DNA from: Halorussus rarus
GTDB taxonomy: Archaea > Halobacteriota > Halobacteria > Halobacteriales > Haladaptataceae
Direction of reading: 5' to 3'
Assembly: GCF_003369835.1 (NCBI RefSeq)
Contig: NZ_QPMJ01000003.1
Location: forward strand, 452,877-516,876
Length of the DNA: 64,000 nucleotides
The position numbers were made by a program, and so were the translations under genes. The notes under the pieces were generated by a model. The model had not been told where the DNA came from. It did no database searches and saw only the letters and a program-made list of their open reading frames with translations. Shown in pieces: positions 22,464 to 29,657 of the stretch; position 1 is the first letter of the stretch, and each line of letters begins with the position of its first letter.

Positions 22464-23072
22464 TTACCGGTCCCTCGCCGGTTCCTCGATGTCCGGGACG
22501 TCCGGCGGCGACCCCTCCCCGCCGAGCCGGCGCTTCCGGTCGTAGTAGGTGTCGACCGCGCCCGACGCGACGAGCGCCGCGACGCACAGGCCCGCCCAGG
22601 CCATGTCCGGGAGCATGTCGAACGGGACGATGTCGACGTAGGCCACGGTCAACAGCGCCGCGCACACCGCTCCCAGCCCGAGGTAGTACTCGCTGCGGGG
22701 AATCTCGGATTCGGGCACGACGTCGAGGTAGAGTTCGACGTCCGCCATCCCCTCGCTCGGCCTGACGACCCCGCGGTCGGCGTCGAAGTCGACGACGCCG
22801 ACCTCGTCCATCTTCGGCAGGTGGCTCTGCCGGAGCGCTGTGTACACCCGCCGGCGCTGGTCGTGGGTGATCGCGGCCGGCGGATCCTCGTTCTCCCACG
22901 CCGCGAGGTGGGTCGACAGCTCTCGGAGTTCGACCGGCCGGTCCTGCTGCCGGAGGTAGTGGACGACGTGGCGGCGGCGCTGGTTGCTCACGATCTCGAA
23001 GATCTCGTCCCGCGTCGGCTCGTCGGCCTCGGTCTCCTCCGGAGAACGTGTTTGTTTGCCACCCACTGACAT
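22464..23072 (-). CDS. Winged-helix regulator with membrane anchor (DUF7344-like)
   Basis: A 202-aa protein. Residues about 22-95 form a winged helix of the haloarchaeal DUF7344 type (FEIVSNQRRRHVVHYLRQQDRPVELRELSTHLAAWEN, then RRVYTALRQSHLPKMDEVGVVDFD). Two hydrophobic segments follow near 132-170, so it is probably a membrane-tethered DNA-binding protein. It lies divergently beside the TasA-like surface locus. A palindrome at 23083-23096, 11 bp before its start, shares ten bases with a site upstream of that locus, so it may regulate both. That is inference. Confidence 0.78.
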   Translation of the reverse strand: MSVGGKQTRSPEETEADEPTRDEIFEIVSNQRRRHVVHYLRQQDRPVELRELSTHLAAWENEDPPAAITHDQRRRVYTALRQSHLPKMDEVGVVDFDADRGVVRPSEGMADVELYLDVVPESEIPRSEYYLGLGAVCAALLTVAYVDIVPFDMLPDMAWAGLCVAALVASGAVDTYYDRKRRLGGEGSPPDVPDIEEPARDR

Positions 23073-23082
23073 ATCGTTAGGC

Positions 23083-23096
23083 TGTCTCTACAGACA
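23083..23096. promoter_or_regulatory. Possible operator, copy 1
   Basis: TGTCT and AGACA arms flank CTAC. The ten bases GTCTCTACAG (23084-23093) are repeated exactly at 23254-23263. It sits immediately before the winged-helix gene start, a good position for autoregulation. Confidence 0.4.
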
Positions 23097-23253
23097 CATA
23101 AGCCTGACCTACGTATCATATAATGTTTACATACGAAAGGTCGGTTCGTGATGGCGAACTCGTGGTTTCGAATCGAACCGGTCCAGTACCGCGATTCAGG
23201 CGGTGCCTGACGGCCTGTATAGAACTCCTGACTCGATGTCAGAGGGTGTATAC

Positions 23254-23263
23254 GTCTCTACAG
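23254..23263. promoter_or_regulatory. Possible operator, copy 2
   Basis: An exact GTCTCTACAG direct repeat of the copy before the winged-helix gene. It lies about 30 bp upstream of a TATA-like box (GAATATATGG, 23291-23300) that should serve the surface-protein locus. Confidence 0.4.
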
Positions 23264-23290
23264 GGTCGACCTGCTTACCCGTCAACATCT

Positions 23291-23300
23291 GAATATATGG
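23291..23300 (+). promoter_or_regulatory. TATA box for the TasA-like locus
   Basis: GAATATATGG is the best TATA match in the 281-bp gap. It predicts transcription starting near 23320-23327, which would leave a leader of about 30 nt before the ATG at 23354. Alternatively a leaderless message could begin at the in-frame GTG at 23324. Confidence 0.5.
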
Positions 23301-23353
23301 AGTGGATGCTGGATAAGGTGTGAGTGACGACGGGCGACCGTCGTGGAACAACT

Positions 23354-23929
23354 ATGACCGAAGACGACAACAGCGGATTCGACCTGTCGCGGCGCAAGGT
23401 ACTGGGAGGACTCGTGACCGTCGGCGCTGCGTCCGCGGCCACGGGCGCAGGGACGATGGCCTACTTCAGCGACACCGAGAGCAGTGAGGGTAACACCGTG
23501 TCCGCAGGGACGCTGAACCTCAAGGTGAACGGGCGGGACGACATTAGTACTGCACCCGTGAACGTTTCTGGAGTCGCACCTGGCTGGTCCAAGTCCATCC
23601 CTCTCGATCTGTCGAACGACGGTACGGTCGGTGGAGACCTGTACCTCAAGTTCGACGTCACTGGGAGCAACGATGGAGATGGTGACAGTCAGGGTCTCGA
23701 AGACGACCTTGACCTAACTTGGAACGTGGACAACGGTGGTTCGGGGAGTATCGACCTCACTAATGCCCCGACCAACTGGCAGGACACCGGCCAGGACATC
23801 GGTGGTAGTAGCAACGTCACCGGGGATATCGGACTCGAACTTCCGACCAGTGTCGGTAACGAGGCCCAGGGAGAGAGTGCGACTATCGACGTCTACATGA
23901 AGCTCGTCCAGAGCGGCGGCTCCCCCTAA
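23354..23929 (+). CDS. TasA/camelysin-like exported protein 1
   Basis: A 191-aa exported protein. The N terminus combines a Tat-like LSRRKVLGG, a hydrophobic Gly/Ala stretch and the AYFSDTE motif, followed by GNTVSAGTLNL. AYFSDTE and SAGTL are the hallmarks of SipW-processed TasA/camelysin proteins, which polymerise into extracellular fibres in bacteria. The mature region of about 150 residues is beta-rich, with few charged clusters for a haloarchaeal protein. It is the first of four related genes on one strand, with a matching signal peptidase at the end. An in-frame GTG at 23324 is an alternative start. Confidence 0.82.
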   Translation: MTEDDNSGFDLSRRKVLGGLVTVGAASAATGAGTMAYFSDTESSEGNTVSAGTLNLKVNGRDDISTAPVNVSGVAPGWSKSIPLDLSNDGTVGGDLYLKFDVTGSNDGDGDSQGLEDDLDLTWNVDNGGSGSIDLTNAPTNWQDTGQDIGGSSNVTGDIGLELPTSVGNEAQGESATIDVYMKLVQSGGSP

Positions 23930-23933
23930 CAGA

Positions 23934-23952
23934 CTCCGTTCCCCCACGGGAG
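23934..23952 (+). repeat. Hairpin before TasA-like gene 2
   Basis: CTCCGT pairs with ACGGGAG with one bulged base; the loop is TCCCCC. It ends 10 bp before the ATG at 23963. The same position before genes 3 and 4 holds comparable hairpins, suggesting a role in translation or RNA processing. Confidence 0.45.
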
Positions 23953-23962
23953 CATTCCAATC

Positions 23963-24661
23963 ATGTTCGACGACGACAGTAGCGTGTCACTGACCCGGCG
24001 ACGCCTCCTCGGCGGCCTGGTCGCGATCGGCGGGGCCGGAGCAGCGTCAGGTGCCGGCACGTTCGCGTACTTCAGCGACACCGAGAGCAGCACCGGAAAC
24101 ACCATCGACGCCGGGACGCTCGACCTGACGGTCAGTGACAGCGGCGCAGACTTCAGTGACGGCGTGTCGGGGACGTGGACCATCTCGAACGCCAAACCCG
24201 GCGACTCGGTGCTGGGCGACCTCACGCTCCGGAACGAGGGGTCGCTGTCGTCCGACCACGTCGAGATCAGCTTCGCCGTCGACGAGAGCGAGGCTGGCGG
24301 TTCCACCGGTGCAAACGAAGCGGACACGATGCCATCGAGCGCCGAGGGGATGGCCGAGCAGTTCGAGGTGACCGTGTTCACCTACAACGGCACCAACGTC
24401 CTCCAGAACCTGTCCGACGCCAATGGGAACGGCATCGTGGACATCGGGGACGTTGTGAGCGGGAACGATGGGGCGCTCGACGACCTCACGTCCCTGCCGA
24501 GTGACAGCCAGGCAACCGAGTCGATGATGCTGGAGTTCCGGTGGGCCCACGATTCGGAGTTCGATAACTCCGTCTCCGGGACGAACAACGACTACCAGGG
24601 CGACGAGTTCGACCTCACGGTCACCTTCGCCCTCCACCAGGACTCCGGCCAGGACTTGTAG
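23963..24661 (+). CDS. TasA/camelysin-like exported protein 2
   Basis: A 232-aa exported protein with the same signal layout: LTRRRLLGG, then a Gly/Ala-rich hydrophobic core, then AYFSDTESSTGNTIDAGTLDL. The mature part contains SNAKPGDSVLGDLTLRNEGSLSSDHVEI, a typical camelysin/TasA beta-sandwich strand pattern. A Ca-binding-like loop (DANGNGIVDIGD near 155-166) resembles a dockerin or EF-hand repeat. The C terminus ends with a beta strand (FDLTVTFALHQ), as in the other members. The gap to gene 1 is 33 bp. Confidence 0.82.
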   Translation: MFDDDSSVSLTRRRLLGGLVAIGGAGAASGAGTFAYFSDTESSTGNTIDAGTLDLTVSDSGADFSDGVSGTWTISNAKPGDSVLGDLTLRNEGSLSSDHVEISFAVDESEAGGSTGANEADTMPSSAEGMAEQFEVTVFTYNGTNVLQNLSDANGNGIVDIGDVVSGNDGALDDLTSLPSDSQATESMMLEFRWAHDSEFDNSVSGTNNDYQGDEFDLTVTFALHQDSGQDL

Positions 24662-24666
24662 CAACT

Positions 24667-24760
24667 GACACCCGACAGGGTGTCTTCGACCCTCGCGGGT
24701 AGCACGCCCTCGCGGGCGTCGGCGGTTCGACTCCGCCGGTGGGCCCTCCCCGAGCGGGGG
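24667..24760 (+). repeat. Multi-hairpin spacer with tRNA-T-arm-like hairpin, copy A
   Basis: Consecutive hairpins fill the gap before gene 3. They are GACACCC/GGGTGTC (24667-24684) and ACGCCC/GGGCGT (24704-24719). Next is a T-arm look-alike with stem GGCGG/CCGCC and loop TTCGACT (24721-24737), then GGTGGG, then CCCC/GGGG (24748-24759). Variable-arm-like, T-arm-like and acceptor-like parts come in the order of the 3' half of a class II tRNA. No 5' half is present. Confidence 0.6.
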
Positions 24761-24772
24761 ATTCGGCAAACC

Positions 24773-26062
24773 ATGTCAGACAAGAACATCGACCTTTCGC
24801 GACGGAAGGTTCTGGGTAGCCTCGGCGTCATCGGCGTGGCGAGCGCCGGCGCCGGCGCGGGGACGTTCGCATACTTCAGTGACACCGAAAGCAGCACGGG
24901 GAACACGATCAGTGCGGGAACGCTGAACCTCACTGCCGACGGGAACGACGGATCGGCGACGACTACGGTCAGTGTCGACGACGTCGCGCCTGGGGAGACC
25001 GGCAGCGATTCGACGACGTTGGTGAACGCGGGCAGCGTCAGTGGATATCTGAATTTCGACGTCGCTCCCATCTCCAATCGAGAGAACGGTGTCATCGATC
25101 CCGAGGAAGGTTCCTCCGGCGAAAACGGGGGCGACCCGGGCGAACTCGGCGCCGTCCTCGATGTCAGATACGGGTTCGACACGACCGGCGACGGGGCCAT
25201 CGACGTGCCCGTCGTCGACACGACCGACAAGCCCTACGAAGCGGTCGAACGGACCGGAGGTGCCGAGTACAATCCGAACCTCCCGTTGTCGGCCAACGGC
25301 GGTAGCGCGGACTTCGTCGTCGACTGGGCACTCCCGTCCGACGCCGGGAACGCCGTACAGGGCGACGGCGTGGAATTCGACGCCACCTTCGAACTGCTAC
25401 AGGAGCCCGCCGGGAGCGACGTCGTTCTCACCGGCAACTCCCCGTATAGCGACGCGAAGGGCTTTCCGGGGAGCTTCGCCCCCGAGTCGGCGGAGAGTCG
25501 CGTCGGAGCCGGGTCGTGGCAGGCCACGACATCGGGACAGGAAGGGTTCTACTTCGGCGGTAAGTTCTCCGGCTATCACGCGCTGCCGACGTTTACGGTC
25601 GGCGACATCGCCGAACTCGGCTACTGGATGAACCACTCGAACAGCCAGGTGGAGTCGGACTTCTTCCTCCAGATATTCACCGCACCCAAGAACGACGGGA
25701 CCGACTTCGGTAGCTTCTACAACGCACGGCTGACCGCGGTTCCGCCGGAGGCCAACGATGGGAATCCTTCGTGGACCCCGGACGAGTGGAACGAGTTCTC
25801 GACCGACCCGTCGGCCGACAATCAACTCTACTTCTATCTGGAGGACAACCAGACCGTCTCGACTACTCCCCGGACTCTCCAGGACCTGCAGACCAACCCA
25901 TTCACTCACGACGGCACCGATTACGGGCAGTCCACTGACGAGGTGTTCGCCGTCGCGGTCCTCACGAACAGCAAACAGACCGAGTTCGAGGGACACCTCG
26001 ACGACATCAACCTCGAACTCACTTCCGGACAGGGGAGCCTGTCTATCGACCTCGAACCCTGA
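24773..26062 (+). CDS. TasA-like two-domain exported protein 3
   Basis: A 429-aa exported protein. Residues 1-45 are the signal (DLSRRKVLGS, AYFSDTESSTGNTISAGTLNL). A TasA-like domain follows to about 215, including SNAGS-type strand DSTTLVNAGSVSGYLNFDVAPI and ending DGVEFDATFELLQE. A second domain of about 205 residues (DVVLTGNSPYSDAKG ... LELTSGQGSLSIDLEP) is shared with the next gene and is probably a beta-sandwich, aromatic-rich (FYFGGKFSGYHALPTF, FFLQIF). I do not recognise it. The ATG at 24773 follows a hairpin by 13 bp. Confidence 0.82.
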   Translation: MSDKNIDLSRRKVLGSLGVIGVASAGAGAGTFAYFSDTESSTGNTISAGTLNLTADGNDGSATTTVSVDDVAPGETGSDSTTLVNAGSVSGYLNFDVAPISNRENGVIDPEEGSSGENGGDPGELGAVLDVRYGFDTTGDGAIDVPVVDTTDKPYEAVERTGGAEYNPNLPLSANGGSADFVVDWALPSDAGNAVQGDGVEFDATFELLQEPAGSDVVLTGNSPYSDAKGFPGSFAPESAESRVGAGSWQATTSGQEGFYFGGKFSGYHALPTFTVGDIAELGYWMNHSNSQVESDFFLQIFTAPKNDGTDFGSFYNARLTAVPPEANDGNPSWTPDEWNEFSTDPSADNQLYFYLEDNQTVSTTPRTLQDLQTNPFTHDGTDYGQSTDEVFAVAVLTNSKQTEFEGHLDDINLELTSGQGSLSIDLEP

Positions 26063-26109
26063 TGCGGCGCGCCGAGACGACAGTCCGACCCACGCGCGGT
26101 CGCCTCCGC

Positions 26110-26150
26110 GGCGGTTCGACTCCGCCGGTGGGTCCTTCCCCGAACGGGGA
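26110..26150 (+). repeat. T-arm-like hairpin spacer, copy B
   Basis: The stem GGCGG/CCGCC with loop TTCGACT (26110-26126) is identical to copy A. It continues with GGTGGGTCCT and the hairpin TCCCC/GGGGA (26137-26150), which ends 10 bp before the ATG of gene 4. Confidence 0.6.
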
Positions 26151-26160
26151 GTGAAAAATC

Positions 26161-27411
26161 ATGTCGGACAAGAACATCGACCTCTCGCGGCGGAAGGTCT
26201 TGGGCGGTCTGGGAGTGATCGGCGTGGCGAGCGCCGGCGCGGGGGCCGGAACCTTCGCGTACTTCAGCGATACGGAGGAGAGCACCGGAAACACCGTGAG
26301 TGCTGGGACGCTCGATCTGACACCCGACGGCTCTAGCGTCGAGACGTTCACGGTCTCCGACGTCAAGCCGACCGACTCCGGGACGGAAGCGATCTCGCTG
26401 TCGAACGCCGGTAGCCTTCCGGGCTACCTGAACGTCGGCGTGTCCCTGACTGCGGACGAGGAGGGGCAGGTCCGCGAGCCCGAGCCGGACTCCGACGACG
26501 CCACGTCCGGGGAACTGGCCGAGAACATCGACGTCGAAATCGGCCTGGATTCGGACGAGGACGGGAGTATCGATACGTCTCTGGCAGACGCGGACCTCGC
26601 GGGCGTCGCGGGACTCGCCGGCGCGAAGTACAACCCGAACCACGAACTCGCGGCGAGCGGAAGCGGGAACGACGACGTCGACTTCGTCTTCGACTGGTCG
26701 GTACCCGCGTCGGTCGGCAACGAGATTCAGAGCGATTCGTTCACGGCCGACTTCACGTTCGAGCTCCTCCAGCAGCGGGCGAACGCGGACCTGGTCCTCA
26801 CAGGCGACTCCCCGGCGATCGCGTCGGGGGAGAACCCGCTGCTGACCTCCTCGGATGCGAAGTGGGGCGACGGCTCCTGGACGAACGACTCCGGGAAGCA
26901 CGGCCGGCTCTACTTCGGCGGTGAGTTCTCCGACTTCCACTCGCTTCCCGAGTTCACGGTCGACGAGATCGCGTCCATCAGCTACCACACGAAGAAGAGC
27001 CAGTCGTTCGACGCGAACGACCACGACTTCTTCCTCCACATCTACACGACGAAGGCGAGTTCGTCGAGTCCCGACGGGTGGTACGGTAAACGGCTCACTG
27101 CGCTCCCCAAGTACGCGGCGAATCGGAACGCACCGGCCGGCCAGTGGAACGAGTGGCAGACGGAGAGCGGGACGAACCAGTTGCAGTTCTACGACAAGAA
27201 CCGAAGTAACGCGAGCGAGAGCGTCCCGCTTTCCGAAATCCAGTCGGGAAGCGTGACCTGGTCGAGTTCGGGCGAGACCGTCGACTACGGCGGGATGACC
27301 GTTCGGACGCTCTCGGTCACCGCCGACAACGTCTCGTTCGACAGCAGGGTCGACGCTGTCGGACTGGAACTGACTACCGGCGAGTCGCTCACTATCGACC
27401 TCGAACCGTAG
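26161..27411 (+). CDS. TasA-like two-domain exported protein 4
   Basis: A 416-aa paralog of the preceding gene. Its first 35 residues are almost identical to it (MSDKNIDLSRRKVLG, then AGAGAGTFAYFSDTE), pointing to recent duplication or gene conversion. The TasA-like domain runs to about 215 (SVGNEIQSDSFTADFTFELLQ) and is followed by the same second domain (LVLTGDSP ... LELTTGESLTIDLEP). The second domains have diverged much more than the signal regions. This could give surface variants of one fibre subunit. Confidence 0.82.
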   Translation: MSDKNIDLSRRKVLGGLGVIGVASAGAGAGTFAYFSDTEESTGNTVSAGTLDLTPDGSSVETFTVSDVKPTDSGTEAISLSNAGSLPGYLNVGVSLTADEEGQVREPEPDSDDATSGELAENIDVEIGLDSDEDGSIDTSLADADLAGVAGLAGAKYNPNHELAASGSGNDDVDFVFDWSVPASVGNEIQSDSFTADFTFELLQQRANADLVLTGDSPAIASGENPLLTSSDAKWGDGSWTNDSGKHGRLYFGGEFSDFHSLPEFTVDEIASISYHTKKSQSFDANDHDFFLHIYTTKASSSSPDGWYGKRLTALPKYAANRNAPAGQWNEWQTESGTNQLQFYDKNRSNASESVPLSEIQSGSVTWSSSGETVDYGGMTVRTLSVTADNVSFDSRVDAVGLELTTGESLTIDLEP

Positions 27412-27442
27412 CGACCGCGGCGCCGACCCGCCCACGTAACGC

Positions 27443-27497
27443 GCTCGAACGGGCGCCGGTGGTTCGACTCCGCCGGTGGGTCCTCCCTTCGTGGGAG
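27443..27497 (+). repeat. T-arm-like hairpin spacer, copy C
   Basis: GCGCTC/GGGCGC is followed by stem GGTGG/CCGCC with loop TTCGACT (27458-27474), then GGTGGGTCCT and CTCCC/GGGAG (27483-27497). The 17-nt T-arm differs by one base from the T-arm of the tRNA-Val at 38769-38842 in this same window. Confidence 0.6.
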
Positions 27498-27559
27498 ACC
27501 AGCGGTCTCAGTCCCCGTCACCCGTCTGAGCGAACCCAACAACCGAGACATCACGAATC

Positions 27560-27712
27560 ATGTCGGAATCCGCCGAAGACGCAGCGTCGATGGTACGGTC
27601 GTCAGTCCTCCGTCTCGCGGTCCTCACCGGACGACGAGACGCTACTCGATCCGATTTGACGAGAACGAACGACCGCGGTCCCGCTCGCTCGGGTGGTCAC
27701 CGTGCTCCGTGA
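27560..27712 (+). CDS. Short ORF, possibly a broken fifth TasA-like start
   Basis: A 50-codon frame beginning MSESAEDAASMVRSSVLRLAVLTGRR. It sits where a fifth TasA-like gene would start: copy C of the spacer lies upstream and the ATG is preceded by AATC as in gene 4. It has a weak hydrophobic stretch but no AYFSDTE motif, and its stop overlaps the start of the next gene. It may be a leader peptide coupled to that gene, a decayed remnant, or not expressed. Confidence 0.35.
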   Translation: MSESAEDAASMVRSSVLRLAVLTGRRDATRSDLTRTNDRGPARSGGHRAP

Positions 27713-29087
27713 ACTGCTCGCCCGACTGACCAAGATGGGCGCTCGCCAGACGGTCCTCGTTGTGCTCATCACTGGAACCGTCGTCGCCGGGGCCGGGTTC
27801 GGTCTCGCCGGCACTCTCACCGACGATTCCCCCGAACCGACGCCGACTGCGACGCCCACCCCGACACCTCCGGACCCGACGGTCACTCCGCAGCAGACCG
27901 CGACACCGACGACCATCGAGCAGACGACGGCAACTGCTCCGACCGACGGCGATACCGCCGACGATGACGACGACCCGACCGCGACGACCCGAACGACTAC
28001 CACCGGGACAACCACTACGCCCGCAACACCGAACGCCACCCTGGCTCTGTCGGCGTCGGACCCGCCCGCGGTCAGCACCGAGGACGGGTCGGTCGAGCGC
28101 GTCGCCGGGAACCTCACCGGAACTCTCGACTGGACCGCGGGCTCGAACGCCACCAGCGTCACCCTCGTCGTCCAGACCTGGACGCCGGACTCCGAGTGGC
28201 GCGAGTCCCGCCGGGTCACCGTCGCTCCGAACGGGACGACGCTGGCCGTCGAGGACGCCCTCGGCGGTTCCGAACTGGTCTACGCCGCGGGCGAGCGCGC
28301 CGGCGAGTTCGCCGTCGGCGAGGACGGCGCGACCGCGACCCGCGAGGGGTACGTCTCCGTGACTGCGGTGCTGTTCGGACCGAACGGGACCGAACTCGCC
28401 CGGAACTCGACCGCCGACGAGTACGCCTTCAACGTGACGAACCAGGAGGAGAGCAACTTCTTCGCGTTTGGCGACTCCGGAACGACAACGACGGACGACA
28501 CCCACCCGTCGCTACGCCTCGGCGGAGACGGCGAGGATCCGACCGTCCTCCGCGTGACGAACGCCGTCCCCGGCGGCTCGGGCCACGGACGGGTCTCGGT
28601 CACGAACACCGGCGAGGACGGGGGCGTCCTCCGGGTAACCGTCGAGAGCGTGTCGGACGAGGAGAACGGGTTCACCGAGCCCGAGCGCGAGGTCGACGAC
28701 TCGCCGTCGACGGGCGAACTCGCCGAAGCGCTGGACGTCCGGATGAAGCTCGTCGACGAGGACGGCGAGACCGTCCAGTACCTGGCCGGCGGCGAGTCCT
28801 CCTACGCCTCGCTCGCCAGCCAGTCCGACCGGACGATGACTCCCGACACCTCGCTCGACAGCAACGAGACGGTCCGGTTCGTCGCGGAGTGGCGCGTCGA
28901 CGCGTCGGTGGGCAACGAGATCCAGAGCGACTCCGTGACATTCGACCTCGACTTCACCGTCCTCGACGATGACGACGTCTCCCAGCGTCTCGATTCGCCG
29001 TCGGAAGTCGCCTCGGGTACACGGGCTAATGGCATGAAAAATGATAATATTGGTCGCGGTAGTAGTACGAACGAGGTGACGGCGTGA
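27693..29087 (+). CDS. Thr-rich anchored surface protein with TasA-like C-terminal domain
   Basis: A 464-aa protein. One N-terminal membrane segment (about 20-42, ARQTVLVVLITGTVVAGAGFGLAG) leads into a Thr/Pro-rich stalk to about 110, likely O-glycosylated. An Ig-like domain (TLALSASDPPAV ... TNQEESNFFAFG) comes next. The C-terminal region has VSVTNTGEDGGVLRV and WRVDASVGNEIQSDSVTFDLDFTVL, nearly the same strand as in TasA-like protein 4. It could be an anchor or minor subunit for the fibre. Several starts are possible (GTG 27693, GTG 27702, ATG 27735). Confidence 0.75.
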   Translation: MVTVLRELLARLTKMGARQTVLVVLITGTVVAGAGFGLAGTLTDDSPEPTPTATPTPTPPDPTVTPQQTATPTTIEQTTATAPTDGDTADDDDDPTATTRTTTTGTTTTPATPNATLALSASDPPAVSTEDGSVERVAGNLTGTLDWTAGSNATSVTLVVQTWTPDSEWRESRRVTVAPNGTTLAVEDALGGSELVYAAGERAGEFAVGEDGATATREGYVSVTAVLFGPNGTELARNSTADEYAFNVTNQEESNFFAFGDSGTTTTDDTHPSLRLGGDGEDPTVLRVTNAVPGGSGHGRVSVTNTGEDGGVLRVTVESVSDEENGFTEPEREVDDSPSTGELAEALDVRMKLVDEDGETVQYLAGGESSYASLASQSDRTMTPDTSLDSNETVRFVAEWRVDASVGNEIQSDSVTFDLDFTVLDDDDVSQRLDSPSEVASGTRANGMKNDNIGRGSSTNEVTA

Positions 29088-29647
29088 TGGAGGGAAAACA
29101 GTCGCTCACCCGGATCGCGGCCCTGGTAGGGGTCGTGGTCGTCGTCGCCGCCTTCGCGAGCGGCGCGTACACCTACGGGCTGCTGTCCGACCGCGAGGAC
29201 GGGTCGGTCTCCATCGAGGCCGCCGGGAACTTCTCCGATACCGCTACGGCGACTCCCGGCGGAAGTGTCTCTGAACTGAGTGAGGCTCCGAACAGCGATA
29301 CCACCGCTTCGGACGATTCGACGGGCGAGGCGACCACTACGGCGGTCACTCAGACGGAGAAAACGACCGAGACTACGACAACACCGACCGAAAACACGAC
29401 TACTACGACAACCACCGAGACCACGACGACGAAGGATACGACTACTACGTCAACGACGACCGGTACCACCACGACGACTGGGACACCTACAACGACAGAG
29501 GACACCACGACGAAAACTGAGACGACGACCGAAACCACGACGGACACGACAACGACGACCACTGAGACCACTACCACGACCGAAGCGACGACGACTACGA
29601 CCGAGCCGACGTCATCTCCCACTTCCACGACGACCTCCAATCCATAG
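29087..29647 (+). CDS. Short membrane-anchored Thr-rich stalk protein
   Basis: A 186-aa protein. The membrane segment at about 9-30 is followed by YTYGLLSDREDGSVSIEAAGNFSD, a variant of the AYFSDTE...AGTL motif. About 110 residues then consist mostly of Thr with some Glu, Lys and Ser. The tail could be heavily O-glycosylated. It starts at ATG 29087, overlapping the previous stop by one base (TGATG), so it is translationally coupled. The Thr codons vary (ACT, ACC, ACG, ACA), so this is selected protein composition rather than a simple DNA repeat. Confidence 0.75.
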   Translation: MEGKQSLTRIAALVGVVVVVAAFASGAYTYGLLSDREDGSVSIEAAGNFSDTATATPGGSVSELSEAPNSDTTASDDSTGEATTTAVTQTEKTTETTTTPTENTTTTTTTETTTTKDTTTTSTTTGTTTTTGTPTTTEDTTTKTETTTETTTDTTTTTTETTTTTEATTTTTEPTSSPTSTTTSNP

Positions 29648-29657
29648 TCACTGACAT

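Noticed and set aside
23123..23323. 66-codon frame between the winged-helix gene and the TasA-like locus
   Set aside because: Its composition is not protein-like for this genome, it runs through the operator-like repeat and the TATA box, and no family resemblance is visible.
24721..27480. The T-arm-like hairpins as complete tRNA genes
   Set aside because: No matching 5' acceptor, D arm or anticodon arm is found upstream within about 100 bases of any of the three copies, so they are at most tRNA fragments or mimics.
29335..29640. CRISPR or simple microsatellite in the Thr-rich gene
   Set aside because: The apparent repeat comes from Thr codons of all four types without fixed spacing, so it is protein low complexity and not a DNA repeat array.
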